A DNA stretch of 64,000 nucleotides from VRUE01 sp963844395 (GTDB lineage: Bacteria; Actinomycetota; Thermoleophilia; Solirubrobacterales; 70-9). Numbering within the stretch: the stretch's first letter is position 1; each line of letters begins with the position of its first letter. The stretch is from assembly GCA_963844395.1 (NCBI GenBank), contig CAWJNX010000002.1, forward strand, positions 1,054,001-1,118,000, read 5' to 3'. Shown here piece by piece: positions 49,704 through 57,789 of the stretch. A program made the translations under genes and the position numbers. The notes below the pieces were generated by a model. The model saw only the letters and a list, made by a program, of their open reading frames with translations, made no database searches and was not told the origin of the DNA.

Positions 49704-50501
49704 ATGAGCGTGAAGACCAGTTACAAACCAGGCACCTTCTGCTGGATCGATCTCGGCACCCCCGACCAGGACGACGCCGGCGAGTTCTACGGCGCCCTCT
49801 TCGGCTGGGAGCTGAAAGAGGACGAGAACGCCGAGCAGACCGGCGGTTACCGCACCGCGCAGCGCGACGGCAACGCGATCGGCGGCGTGATGAAGCTGAT
49901 GATGGAGGGCCAGCCCCCCGCCTGGCTCAACTACATCTGCGTCGAGGATGCCGACGCGACGGTCGCCAAGGCACGCCAGGCCGGCGCTGTCGTCCACGCC
50001 GAGCCGATGAGCGTGCTCGATTACGGCCGCATGGCGGTCCTCGCCGACCCGACCGGCGCCGCCTTCGGGATTTGGCAGCCGGGCAAGAACATCGGCGCCG
50101 ACGTGATCGGCGAGCCGGGCGCGATGAGCTGGAACGAGCTCAACACCCGCGATTCCGAGGCGGCCAAGACCTTCTACGGCGACGTCTTCGGCTGGTCGTT
50201 CGAGGAGAGAGAGTTCGAGGGCGCCGGCGCCTACACCTCAATCTCGCTGGGAGAGGAGACGGTCGGCGGCCTGAGCGATATCACCGACCGGGTCCCGGCC
50301 AAGGTTCCCGCCCACTGGCTCGTCTACTTCGCGGTCGAGGACGCCGCCGCGACGATCGAGACGGCGAAGGAGAACGGCGGCGACGTCTTCGTCGGGCCGA
50401 TGGACATCGCCGAAGTCGGCCGCCTCGCCGTCCTCAAAGACCCCTGGGGCGCGATCTTCGCCGTGATCCAGCCCGATCCGGAGATGCAGCCGGGTTCCTG
50501 A
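49704..50501 (+). CDS. Two-domain VOC/glyoxalase family protein
   Basis: 265 residues with two vicinal-oxygen-chelate modules (about 5-125 and 140-255): W-I-D-L-G-T-P-D-Q-D-D-A-G-E-F-Y and W-N-E-L-N-T-R-D-S-E-A-A-K-T-F-Y. The first metal-ligand positions in typical glyoxalases (His/Glu) are not clearly kept. Good ribosome binding site AAGGAGC. It is the only plus-strand gene in the suf locus and splits it in two; the hairpin at 50510 closes it. Possibly a redox- or antibiotic-binding protein. Confidence 0.85.
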   Translation: MSVKTSYKPGTFCWIDLGTPDQDDAGEFYGALFGWELKEDENAEQTGGYRTAQRDGNAIGGVMKLMMEGQPPAWLNYICVEDADATVAKARQAGAVVHAEPMSVLDYGRMAVLADPTGAAFGIWQPGKNIGADVIGEPGAMSWNELNTRDSEAAKTFYGDVFGWSFEEREFEGAGAYTSISLGEETVGGLSDITDRVPAKVPAHWLVYFAVEDAAATIETAKENGGDVFVGPMDIAEVGRLAVLKDPWGAIFAVIQPDPEMQPGS

Positions 50502-50509
50502 TTCGTCGG

Positions 50510-50556
50510 CCGACGGGCCGCAAAGCGGACGAATAGGACGCTTTGAGGCCCGTCGG
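50510..50556. terminator. Inverted repeat between VOC gene and sufU (family G)
   Basis: Arms 50510-50527 and 50539-50556 (17 of 18 pairs). The arm CCGACGGGCC-CAAAGCG is shared with the palindrome at 55055. Lies between convergent genes. Confidence 0.75.
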
Positions 50557-50559
50557 CGG

Positions 50560-50985
50560 CTACAACGCCGTGGCTTCGGCGGGGTCGCCCCGCTCGCCCT
50601 CGTCCTCCCAGTCGGCCGGCTCGCCGAGGCTGGCGCTCTTCACCACCTTGAGGCCGAGCATCGCGCACTTCATCCGCGTCGCCGAGATCTCGATCCCGAG
50701 CAGGTCGAGGACGAAGTCCTTGGGCAGCCGCAGCAGCTCCTCGCGCGTCTTGCCGGCCAACTCGTCGGTGAGCAGCGAGGTAGCCGCGGTAGAGATCGCG
50801 CAGCCCTGTCCCTCGAAGGCGATCTCCGCCACCCGGTCCTCCTCGTCGAGGCGGATCGTCACATGCTGCTCGTCGCCGCAAAAGGGGTTGGTGTCGTCGA
50901 ACTCGAGGTCCGGCTTCTCCAAGCGACCGAAGTTGTGCGGCCGCTTGTAGTGCTCGAGGATCTGGTCTCGGTACAGCTCGTCCAT
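50560..50985 (-). CDS. sufU: SufU-type sulfur-transfer/scaffold protein
   Basis: 141 residues. Zinc/cluster ligands Cys36 and Asp38 in N-P-F-C-G-D, Cys62 in G-Q-G-C-A-I-S, and Cys107 in M-K-C-A-M-L. SufU accepts sulfur from SufS by zinc-ligand swapping. Start overlaps the stop of sufS by 1 nt. Confidence 0.95.
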   Translation of the reverse strand: MDELYRDQILEHYKRPHNFGRLEKPDLEFDDTNPFCGDEQHVTIRLDEEDRVAEIAFEGQGCAISTAATSLLTDELAGKTREELLRLPKDFVLDLLGIEISATRMKCAMLGLKVVKSASLGEPADWEDEGERGDPAEATAL

Positions 50986-52250
50986 CAGAGGCCGAAGACC
51001 TTGCGGGCGTCGTGGAGGCCGTCAACCAGGCGGTCGATCTCCTTGGGAACGGTGTGGACGGCAAAGCTGGCACGGGCGGTCGCTGCGATGCCGAGCCGCT
51101 CCATCAGCGGCTGGGCGCAGTGGTGACCGGCGCGGACGGCTACGCCGTGGCGATCGAGGATCTCGGAGACGTCGTGGGCGTGCACGCCCACCAGCTCGAA
51201 GGAGACCGGGCCGATTCGCTCCGGTCCGCGCGGCGGGCCGAAGACGCGCAGGCCGGGCACCTCGGCGAGTCGCTCCAGCGTGTAGTCGGCGACCTGGCGC
51301 TCGTGGGCCAGCACGGCGTCCATGTCGAGCGCGCCGAGCCAGCGCAGCGCCGAGGCCATCCCGATCGCCTGCGCGATCGCCGGCGTTCCCGCCTCGAAGC
51401 GAGCGGGAGGATCGGCGTAGGTCGTCCCCGCCGTCGTTACCTTGCGGATCATCGAGCCACCGCCGAGGAAGGGCGGCATCGCGCGCAGCAGCTCCAGCCG
51501 TCCCCAGAGGGCGCCGATCCCGGTCGGCGCGTAGAGCTTGTGGCCGGTCACCGCGTAGAAATCGACGCCGAGCTCGCTCACGTCGAGCGGCAGCTTCGGC
51601 GCCGCCTGGGCGCCGTCGGCAAGCACCAGAGCGCCGGCCCCGTGCGCCAGCCGCGAGATCTCCGCCAGGGGGTTCTCGGTTCCGAGCACGTTGGAGACGT
51701 GGGTGACGGCGACCAGCTTCGCCCCGCGCTCCAGCAGCGCCGTGAGCACCTCCATGTCGAGCAGACCCTCGGCGCTGACGGGTACCCAATCGATCTCAGC
51801 CCCCGTTCGCTCGGCGAGCTGCTGCCAGGGGACGATGTTGGAGTGGTGCTCCATCTCGGTGAGGACGATGCGGTCGCCCTTGCCGATGTTGGCGTCGCCC
51901 CATGCCCGCGCCACCAGGTTGATCGCCTCGGTCGCGTTGCGGACGAAGATCACCTCGCGGCGGTCGGCGGCGCCGATGTGGTCGGCGACCGTCGCCCGTG
52001 CCCCCTCAAACGCCGCGGTCGCCTCGGCCGACATCGTGTGGGCGCCGCGATGGACATTGGAGTGATGGGTCCGCTCGTAGCGGTCGACCGCCTGGATCGA
52101 GGCCAGCACCCGCTGGGCGCTGGCGCCGCTGTCGAGGTAGGCGACCGGCTGCCCGTTGACCTCGCGCTCGAGCGCCGGGAAGGAGGCGCGGACCTTCTCG
52201 ATCGGGAACGCGGGCGCCGTCGCGGAGGGCTTGGTCGTCACCGGCTCCAT
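50985..52250 (-). CDS. sufS: Cysteine desulfurase SufS
   Basis: 421 residues. PLP Lys238 in V-T-G-H-K-L-Y; reactive Cys378 in R-A-G-H-H-C-A-Q-P. Group II (SufS) desulfurase. Also A-D-G-A-Q-A-A-P (PLP Asp). Makes persulfide for SufU. Between sufC (10 nt) and sufU. Confidence 0.96.
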   Translation of the reverse strand: MEPVTTKPSATAPAFPIEKVRASFPALEREVNGQPVAYLDSGASAQRVLASIQAVDRYERTHHSNVHRGAHTMSAEATAAFEGARATVADHIGAADRREVIFVRNATEAINLVARAWGDANIGKGDRIVLTEMEHHSNIVPWQQLAERTGAEIDWVPVSAEGLLDMEVLTALLERGAKLVAVTHVSNVLGTENPLAEISRLAHGAGALVLADGAQAAPKLPLDVSELGVDFYAVTGHKLYAPTGIGALWGRLELLRAMPPFLGGGSMIRKVTTAGTTYADPPARFEAGTPAIAQAIGMASALRWLGALDMDAVLAHERQVADYTLERLAEVPGLRVFGPPRGPERIGPVSFELVGVHAHDVSEILDRHGVAVRAGHHCAQPLMERLGIAATARASFAVHTVPKEIDRLVDGLHDARKVFGL

Positions 52251-52260
52251 CTCTCCGAGG

Positions 52261-53031
52261 CTAGGCAGCTGCGCCCGCCTCCACCTCCTCGCGGATCCAG
52301 CCGTAACCCTTCTCCTCGAGCTGGGATACCAGCTCGGGACCGCCCTCTTTGACGATCCGCCCCTCGAACATGACGTGGACCGAGTCGGGCTTGACCATGT
52401 GCAGGATGCGCTGGTAGTGGGTGATGATCAGCACGCCCATGTCGGGCCCGGCGAACTTGTTGACGCCGTCGGCGACGGTGCGTAGCGCGTCGATGTCGAG
52501 CCCGGAGTCGGTCTCGTCGAGCACCGCGATCTCGGGCCGCAGCAGGGCCAGCTGCAGCAGCTCCATCCGCTTCTTCTCGCCGCCCGAGAAGCCGTCGTTG
52601 AGGTAGCGGCTGGAGAAATCTTTGGGGATGTTCGCCAGCTCCATCGCCTCCTGGGCGACCTTGGCGAACTCTTTGATCTTGATCTCCGCTTCGCCCTTGG
52701 CCTCGCGGCGCGCGTTGAGGATCATCCGCAGGTACTTGCTGACCGAGACGCCCGGGATCGCGACGGGGTACTGGAAGGCCATGAAGAGGCCAGCGCGGGA
52801 GCGCTCGTCGGGGTCGGCCTCGGTCATGTCCTCGCCCTTGAAGACGATCGAGCCCTCGCTCACCTCCAGCGACGGGTGGCCCATGATCGCGTTGGCCAGG
52901 GTCAACTTGCCCGAGCCGTTCGGCCCCATCAGGGCGTGGACCTTGCCCTTCTCGACGTCGAGGTCGAGGCTGCGGAGGATCTCCTTGCCCTCGGCGCTCA
53001 CGTGCAGGTTGCGTATCTCCAGCTCAGCCAT
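52261..53031 (-). CDS. sufC: SufC ABC-type ATPase with unusual Walker A
   Basis: 256 residues. ABC signature F-S-G-G-E-K-K-R, Walker B I-A-V-L-D-E-T-D-S-G-L-D and D-loop are intact. Walker A reads G-P-N-G-S-G-K42-L43-T-L: the Ser/Thr that coordinates Mg after the Lys is Leu (TTG; a single base from TCG). If real, ATP hydrolysis should be impaired, although a Thr follows immediately. Otherwise a normal SufC, second gene of rrf2-sufC-sufS-sufU. Confidence 0.95.
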   Translation of the reverse strand: MAELEIRNLHVSAEGKEILRSLDLDVEKGKVHALMGPNGSGKLTLANAIMGHPSLEVSEGSIVFKGEDMTEADPDERSRAGLFMAFQYPVAIPGVSVSKYLRMILNARREAKGEAEIKIKEFAKVAQEAMELANIPKDFSSRYLNDGFSGGEKKRMELLQLALLRPEIAVLDETDSGLDIDALRTVADGVNKFAGPDMGVLIITHYQRILHMVKPDSVHVMFEGRIVKEGGPELVSQLEEKGYGWIREEVEAGAAA

Positions 53032-53056
53032 GCGTCTCCGTTTCTGGGGTTTCGGG

Positions 53057-53527
53057 TTAAGCGGCGGTGCCGACCGGCGTCGCCTTGGTGGCGTTGCCGC
53101 CGCCGAAGTCGACGAGCTCGGCCAACGTCGTGCCGGCCAGTGCCTTGGTCACGCCGTTCTGGACGCGCGTCCAGAGCAGCTTCGTCGCGCAGGCGCGGTC
53201 GCCGTCGCTTTCGTGCGAGCAGAGCACCTTGCCCTCGGGAGTCTCGTGGAAGCACTCCATCGGCGCGATCTGGCCTTCCAGCGCCTCGACGACCGCGTCG
53301 AGGGTGATCTCCTCGGCCGGCCTGGCGAGGCTGTAGCCGCCATGGGCTCCGCGGGTGGAGGTGACCAGGCCCGCCCGGCGCAGCCGGGCGACCAGGTGCT
53401 CCAGGTAGGAGAGCGGCAGCCGCTCCGCCTCGGCGACGGCGCTGAGCGAGATCGGCGCCGAACCGGGCTGACGGCCCAGCTCGACCATCAGCCGCACGCC
53501 GTACTCCGCCTTGGTCGAGAACAACAT
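53057..53527 (-). CDS. Rrf2-family (IscR/SufR-like) Fe-S regulator
   Basis: 156 residues. Winged helix M-L-F-S-T-K-A-E-Y-G-V-R-L-M-V-E-L-G and L-S-Y-L-E-H-L-V-A-R-L-R-R-A-G-L-V, then Cys92, Cys103 and Cys113, candidates for [2Fe-2S] cluster ligands. Likely a cluster-sensing repressor of suf genes. It starts the operon and its own promoter has the palindrome at 53535. The start ATG 53527 is 9 nt after a TAGGAT -10 candidate on the minus strand. Confidence 0.93.
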   Translation of the reverse strand: MLFSTKAEYGVRLMVELGRQPGSAPISLSAVAEAERLPLSYLEHLVARLRRAGLVTSTRGAHGGYSLARPAEEITLDAVVEALEGQIAPMECFHETPEGKVLCSHESDGDRACATKLLWTRVQNGVTKALAGTTLAELVDFGGGNATKATPVGTAA

Positions 53528-53534
53528 ATGCCTA

Positions 53535-53557
53535 AATCCTACTGAAGCGGTCGGTTA
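53535..53557. promoter_or_regulatory. Rrf2-type operator in front of rrf2-sufCSU
   Basis: AATCCTACT-GAAGC-GGTCGGTTA. The first half equals that of the site at 49595 (9 of 9). The second half is weaker (5 of 9 pairs). It overlaps a TAGGAT -10 on the minus strand and also the stop codon of the MFS gene. Confidence 0.55.
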
Positions 53558-55015
53558 TGCGGAGGCGACCTCGGTCGCCTCCTTGCCGAGCTCGACGTGA
53601 GCGCGGCTGTCGCTGCCCCGGATCAGGACGAGCGTCAGCACGAAGCCGAGCAGGGCGATCCCGGCGCCACCGAGGAAGGCGGCCTGGAAGCCCTCGGTGA
53701 GGGCGTCGGGAGAAGGGGGCGCGCCTGGGGCAACCAGGTCGTCGGTGCGCGAGATCGCCACGGTCGAGAGCACAGCCAGCCCGAGCGCGCCGCCGATCTG
53801 CTGCGAGGTGTTGATCAGGCCGCTGGCCAGCCCGGCCTCGCTCTCCTCGACGCCGGACACGGCGGCGATAGTCGTCGTCACGAAGGCGAAGCCGAGGCCC
53901 GCCGCGGCGAACAGCGAGGGGCCGAGGATGTCAGTGGTGAAGCCACCGCCAACGGAGACCCGGCTGAACCAGACCAAGCCGATCACGATGAAGAGCAGGC
54001 CGGCCGCGAGCACCGGCTTGTAGCCGAGTTTGGTCACCAGCTGGGAGGCGATCCCCGCCGAGGCCATGATCAGCAGGGCGAGCGGCAGGTAGGAGAGGCC
54101 GGCGTGGATCGCGCTGTAGCCGAGCACCTGCTGCATGTAGAGCGAGATGAAGAAGAACATCGAGAAGAGCGAGGCGCCGACCAGGAGGCCGACCACGTTG
54201 GCCCCGGTTAGCGTCCGGATGCGGAAGATCGAGAACGGCATCAACGGCTTGGGAGTCCGCAGCTCGATCGCGACGAAGGCGGCCAGCAGAAGGGCCGAGA
54301 GGGCGATCAGGCCGATCGTCTGGGTCGAGCCCCAGCCGGCGTCGTTGGCGTCGACCAGCGCGTAGACGAGGATCGAGAGCGCCGCGGTGACGGTCACCGC
54401 TCCGGCAACGTCGAAGACCCGCTTCTCGGACTCGGCGCGGCTTTCGGCGATCAGCCGCGGCGACAGCGCCAGCGCGATCAGGCTGACCGGCACGTTGACC
54501 CACAGCACCCACTCCCAGCCGAGGCCGTCGGTGAGGATGCCGCCGAGCAGCACGCCCGCCGCTCCGCCCGAACCGGCGACGGCCCCCCAGACGCCAAGCG
54601 CCTTGTTGCGCTCCGAGCCGTCTTTAAAGGTGGTGGTGACAATCGAGAGCGCCGACGGCGAGATGATCGCGGCGCCGAGCCCTTGCGCTGCGCGAGCGGC
54701 GATCAGCTGCCCCTCGGTCGCCGCAAAGCCGGCCAGCAGCGAAGCGAGCGCGACCACCATCAGCCCGGCCATGAAGACGCGCCGCCGGCCGAGCAGGTCG
54801 GCGGTGCGGCCGCCGAGCAGCAGGAAGCCGCCGAAGGTGAGCACGTAGGCATTGACGACCCAGGGCAGGTTCGCCTGCGAGAAGTCGAGCGCATCGCCGA
54901 TCGAGGGCAGCGCCACGTTGACGATCGAGGCGTCGAGGACGACGACGAACTGCGCCGAGCAGAGCAGGACCAGCGCCTGCCAGCGTTTCTCCTGGAAGTC
55001 TCCGTTGGTGGCCAT
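53555..55015 (-). CDS. DHA2-type MFS drug exporter
   Basis: 486 residues, about 14 membrane helices. Motif A (G-R-T-A-D-L-L-G-R-R) and motif C (G-V-W-G-A-V-A-G-S-G-G-A-A-G-V-L-L-G) are characteristic of proton-driven multidrug exporters of the DHA2 group. Its stop overlaps the rrf2 operator, so it is not well insulated from the suf operon. Substrate unknown. Confidence 0.93.
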   Translation of the reverse strand: MATNGDFQEKRWQALVLLCSAQFVVVLDASIVNVALPSIGDALDFSQANLPWVVNAYVLTFGGFLLLGGRTADLLGRRRVFMAGLMVVALASLLAGFAATEGQLIAARAAQGLGAAIISPSALSIVTTTFKDGSERNKALGVWGAVAGSGGAAGVLLGGILTDGLGWEWVLWVNVPVSLIALALSPRLIAESRAESEKRVFDVAGAVTVTAALSILVYALVDANDAGWGSTQTIGLIALSALLLAAFVAIELRTPKPLMPFSIFRIRTLTGANVVGLLVGASLFSMFFFISLYMQQVLGYSAIHAGLSYLPLALLIMASAGIASQLVTKLGYKPVLAAGLLFIVIGLVWFSRVSVGGGFTTDILGPSLFAAAGLGFAFVTTTIAAVSGVEESEAGLASGLINTSQQIGGALGLAVLSTVAISRTDDLVAPGAPPSPDALTEGFQAAFLGGAGIALLGFVLTLVLIRGSDSRAHVELGKEATEVASA

Positions 55016-55054
55016 CCGGCGCCTCAGTCAATCAAATCCCAGGGGTCGGCCCCG

Positions 55055-55112
55055 GGCTGCCGACGGGCCTCAAAGCGGAGATATAGACCGCTTTGAGGCC
55101 CGTCGGCAGCCC
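55055..55112. terminator. Perfect 25-bp palindrome (family H)
   Basis: Arms 55055-55079 and 55088-55112, perfect over 25 bp, loop of 8 nt. Shares CCGACGGGCC-CAAAGCG with the one at 50510. Lies 16 nt past the response-regulator stop, so may terminate that gene. Confidence 0.85.
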
Positions 55113-55128
55113 ACCGGCTAGGTCGTGC

Positions 55129-55758
55129 TCACGCCTCGATCAGGCCGCGGCGGATCGCGTAGCGCACCAGCTCAACCCGGTCGCGCATCCCCAGCTTGCG
55201 CATCGCGTTGGCGCGGTGGTTCTCGACCGTCTTCTCGGAGAGGTGGAGGATCGCCGCGATCTGCTTCGTCGTGTGTGCCTCGGCGACCAGCTTGACGATC
55301 TCCTCCTCGCGCGGGGTCAACTCCTCCTCGCCGCTCGATCCCCGCTCCAGCACGTCCTTGATCAGGGCGCGCTGGGCCTCCGGAGTAAGGAACGGCTCGC
55401 CCCGCTCGACCGCCCGGATCGCCGCCAGCAGCTCGGTGTCGGCCTGGGCCTTCAGCACGTAGCCCGAGGCACCGGCTTTCAGCGCCTCGAACAGGTAGCG
55501 CTCGTCGTCGTGCATGGAGAGGATCAGCACCGCGACCTCGGGCGCCTGCGCGCGGATCTCGCGAGTCGCCTGCAGGCCAGTCAGTTTCGGCATCTTCACG
55601 TCGAGGATCGCCAGGTCGGGCCGCTCGCGGACGGCAAGATCGCGCGCCTCGGCCCCGTCGGCCGCCTCGGCGACCACCTCGATGTCGGTCTGTCGCTCGA
55701 GCAGCAAGCGCAGGCCGGACCTGACGATGCCGTGGTCGTCTGCAATGAGGACCCGCAT
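55129..55758 (-). CDS. NarL/LuxR-type response regulator
   Basis: 209 residues from ATG 55758. Receiver domain with phosphorylated Asp53 (I-L-D-V-K-M-P) and acidic pair Asp7-Asp8; LuxR-type HTH at the end (L-T-P-R-E-E-E-I-V-K-L-V-A-E, L-S-E-K-T-V-E-N-H-R-A-N). Its kinase is likely the gene at 56755, in the same direction but separated by an opposite gene. Confidence 0.95.
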   Translation of the reverse strand: MRVLIADDHGIVRSGLRLLLERQTDIEVVAEAADGAEARDLAVRERPDLAILDVKMPKLTGLQATREIRAQAPEVAVLILSMHDDERYLFEALKAGASGYVLKAQADTELLAAIRAVERGEPFLTPEAQRALIKDVLERGSSGEEELTPREEEIVKLVAEAHTTKQIAAILHLSEKTVENHRANAMRKLGMRDRVELVRYAIRRGLIEA

Positions 55759-55834
55759 CGGTTCAGTCTCCCAATTGCGGAAAAGATGCCGCGCCGCGGG
55801 GGAGACTTGGCGGCTGTGGCGACTTACCGATGAC

Positions 55835-56758
55835 ATGGATCGGAAACTCGCCCCACTCGACGCGATGATCGCGAAGATCGCCGCAAGGCAGCACGGCGTG
55901 ATCTCGGCAGGCCAGCTGCACCGGATGGGCGTACGCGAAGGCGCGATTCGCGCCCGGCTCAACGCGGGCCGTCTGCACCGCGTGCACCGAGGCGTCTACG
56001 CGGTCGGCCATCCGGCCCTGTCGCCGGATGGCCGCTGCCTCGCCGCCGTGCTCGCGGTGGGCGGGGGCCCGGTCGGGGAGTCCAGATCCATACTCGGATA
56101 CTGGGGAGCTTCGGTGAGCCATCGCAGCGCGGCAAGCCTTTGGGGTCTCCTTCCACCGAGAGATGGACCCTTCGACGTAATGGCCGCCGGTCGATCCGGC
56201 AGAGCAAGCCGGCTTGGACTGCGTATCCACCGCTCGCGCTCCTTCGCTCCGGCCGAGGTGACGCTGCGCCGTGGGATCCCGATCACGACGCCAGCCCGGA
56301 CCGTCTCCGACCTGCGCTCCGCGACATTGCTGGGCCGCGCAGGAGCCGTTTCGCCGCGCGATCTGCGAAGGGCCATCCGGCAGGCGAACGTGCTGGGCCT
56401 GCCGATCGGCGAGGACAGCGGCCGGGATCGCACCCGCAGCGACCTGGAGCGGGACTTCCTGTGGCTGTGTCGTAGCCATCGGCTGAATTCGCCCGAGGTG
56501 AACGTGTGGATAGGCGGCTACCTCGTCAACTTTGTCTGGCGAGAGCGAGGACTCGTCGTCGAAACCGACAGCTACCTCTACCACCGAGGACGACTCGCCT
56601 TCCAGGAGGACCGGGACCGAGACCTCGAGCTGAAGCGTCTCGGCTACGAGGTGCTGCGGGTTTCCGAACGGCAGGTGAACGAAGAGCCCGACCGCGTGGC
56701 GGAAACCGTCACGGCCATCCTCGGTCGTCGCGGGGCCAGCCGGGATTCCGACGGCTAG
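55835..56758 (+). CDS. AbiEi-type HTH plus DUF559 endonuclease-like protein
   Basis: 307 residues from ATG 55835. N-terminal winged-helix-like AbiEi antitoxin domain (A-R-Q-H-G-V-I-S-A-G-Q-L, then R-L-H-R-V-H-R-G-V-Y-A-V-G-H-P). C-terminal DUF559 (Vsr-like PD-(D/E)XK): V-V-E-T-D-S-Y-L-Y-H, D-R-D-L-E-L-K-R-L-G-Y-E-V-L-R-V. No AbiEii toxin gene is near. Such single genes are widespread in Solirubrobacterales-like genomes; their biology is unknown. It splits the two-component pair. Confidence 0.85.
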   Translation: MDRKLAPLDAMIAKIAARQHGVISAGQLHRMGVREGAIRARLNAGRLHRVHRGVYAVGHPALSPDGRCLAAVLAVGGGPVGESRSILGYWGASVSHRSAASLWGLLPPRDGPFDVMAAGRSGRASRLGLRIHRSRSFAPAEVTLRRGIPITTPARTVSDLRSATLLGRAGAVSPRDLRRAIRQANVLGLPIGEDSGRDRTRSDLERDFLWLCRSHRLNSPEVNVWIGGYLVNFVWRERGLVVETDSYLYHRGRLAFQEDRDRDLELKRLGYEVLRVSERQVNEEPDRVAETVTAILGRRGASRDSDG

Positions 56759-57615
56759 TCAGAGATGGAGAGACGCACCGTCGTGCCCTGGCCGGGCCGC
56801 GACTCGATCGTCAGTTCGCCGCCGACCAGCAGGGCCCGCTCCCGCATCCCGGCGATCCCGAGGCCTCGCTCGGACTGCTCGAATGCGAAGCCGCGGCCGT
56901 CGTCGGCGACCTCCAGCTCGGCGCCCTTTCCAGAGCGTCGCAGCGTCACCGCGATCCGCGCCGCGCCGCTGTGTCTGGCGGCGTTCGACAGCGCCTCCTG
57001 CGCCACGCGATAGACGACAAGCTGCACGTCGTCGTCTAGGCTGGAGAAGTCGTCCTCGGCGCTCAGCTCGACCTCGACTCCCGCGCCGGAGATCTGCTCA
57101 ACCTGCCCGGCGATCGCGGCGGCGAGGCCGAGATCGTCGAGCGCCGTAGGGCGCAGCTGCCGCGCCAGCGAGAGCAGCTCGAGCATCGCGCGGTTGGCCA
57201 GCGTCTTGGTCTCGGCCAGCTCGGCCTCCAGCTCGGGCGGCGCCTCCTCGCTGACCGCCTCCAGCCGCAGCAGTAGCCCGGTCAGCGACTGGTTCACCTC
57301 GTCGTGCAGGTCACGAGCGACCCGTGCGCGCTCCTGCTCCTGGGCACGCAGCGCGGCGCTTCCGGCGCGCCGCCGCTCGGCCTCGAGCCGTCGCATCATC
57401 CGCAGGAAGGCCAGCTCGAGGCGCGCCACCTCCTCGGTCTCGGCCACCCCGTCGATCGAGGCAGGGAGTACTGGCCCGGGCCGGCTCAAGTCGACCTTCT
57501 CCATCTCCTCGATCAGGTTCTCCAGCGGTGCGAAGCGCCGCCGCTGCATGATCACGTTGACGAGCAGGCCGATAGCGGCCGCCCCGAGTGCGATTGCGAT
57601 GAAGGTGGAGAGCAC
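56755..57615 (-). CDS. NarX/DesK-type sensor histidine kinase
   Basis: 286 residues, GTG 57615. One N-terminal membrane helix (about 3-23), a HAMP-like segment, HisKA_3 with His104 (A-R-D-L-H-D-E-V-N-Q-S-L) and an HATPase_c domain (V-A-Q-E-A-L-S-N-A-A-R-H, D-D-G-R-G-F). No large extracellular sensor domain, so it may sense the membrane itself or a partner. Response-regulator partner at 55129. Its end overlaps the AbiEi-type gene by 4 nt. Confidence 0.9.
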   Translation of the reverse strand: MLSTFIAIALGAAAIGLLVNVIMQRRRFAPLENLIEEMEKVDLSRPGPVLPASIDGVAETEEVARLELAFLRMMRRLEAERRRAGSAALRAQEQERARVARDLHDEVNQSLTGLLLRLEAVSEEAPPELEAELAETKTLANRAMLELLSLARQLRPTALDDLGLAAAIAGQVEQISGAGVEVELSAEDDFSSLDDDVQLVVYRVAQEALSNAARHSGAARIAVTLRRSGKGAELEVADDGRGFAFEQSERGLGIAGMRERALLVGGELTIESRPGQGTTVRLSISD

Positions 57616-57662
57616 CAGTTGAGCCTAGAGCCGGCCGTCCTGCTGAACATGGCCCCCTGCTG

Positions 57663-57712
57663 GACGTGCCCGCACTTACACCACCGTATGGGTGGTCAAC
57701 TGTGGGCACGTC
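57663..57712. repeat. Palindrome (family member C) in a divergent intergenic region
   Basis: Imperfect hairpin: outer arms GACGTGCCC/GGGCACGTC, inner ACCACC-GTATG-GGTGGT. The outer part is like that of 7353, the inner part like 15492. It lies upstream of both the histidine kinase (-) and htpX (+), so it is not a terminator of either. Confidence 0.75.
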
Positions 57713-57789
57713 GGGGATAACCCCTATAGGCGGATCGCCCGGTCGCCGCAATACTTGACAGGACGCGCAAACCTTACGAGGAGCGAACG

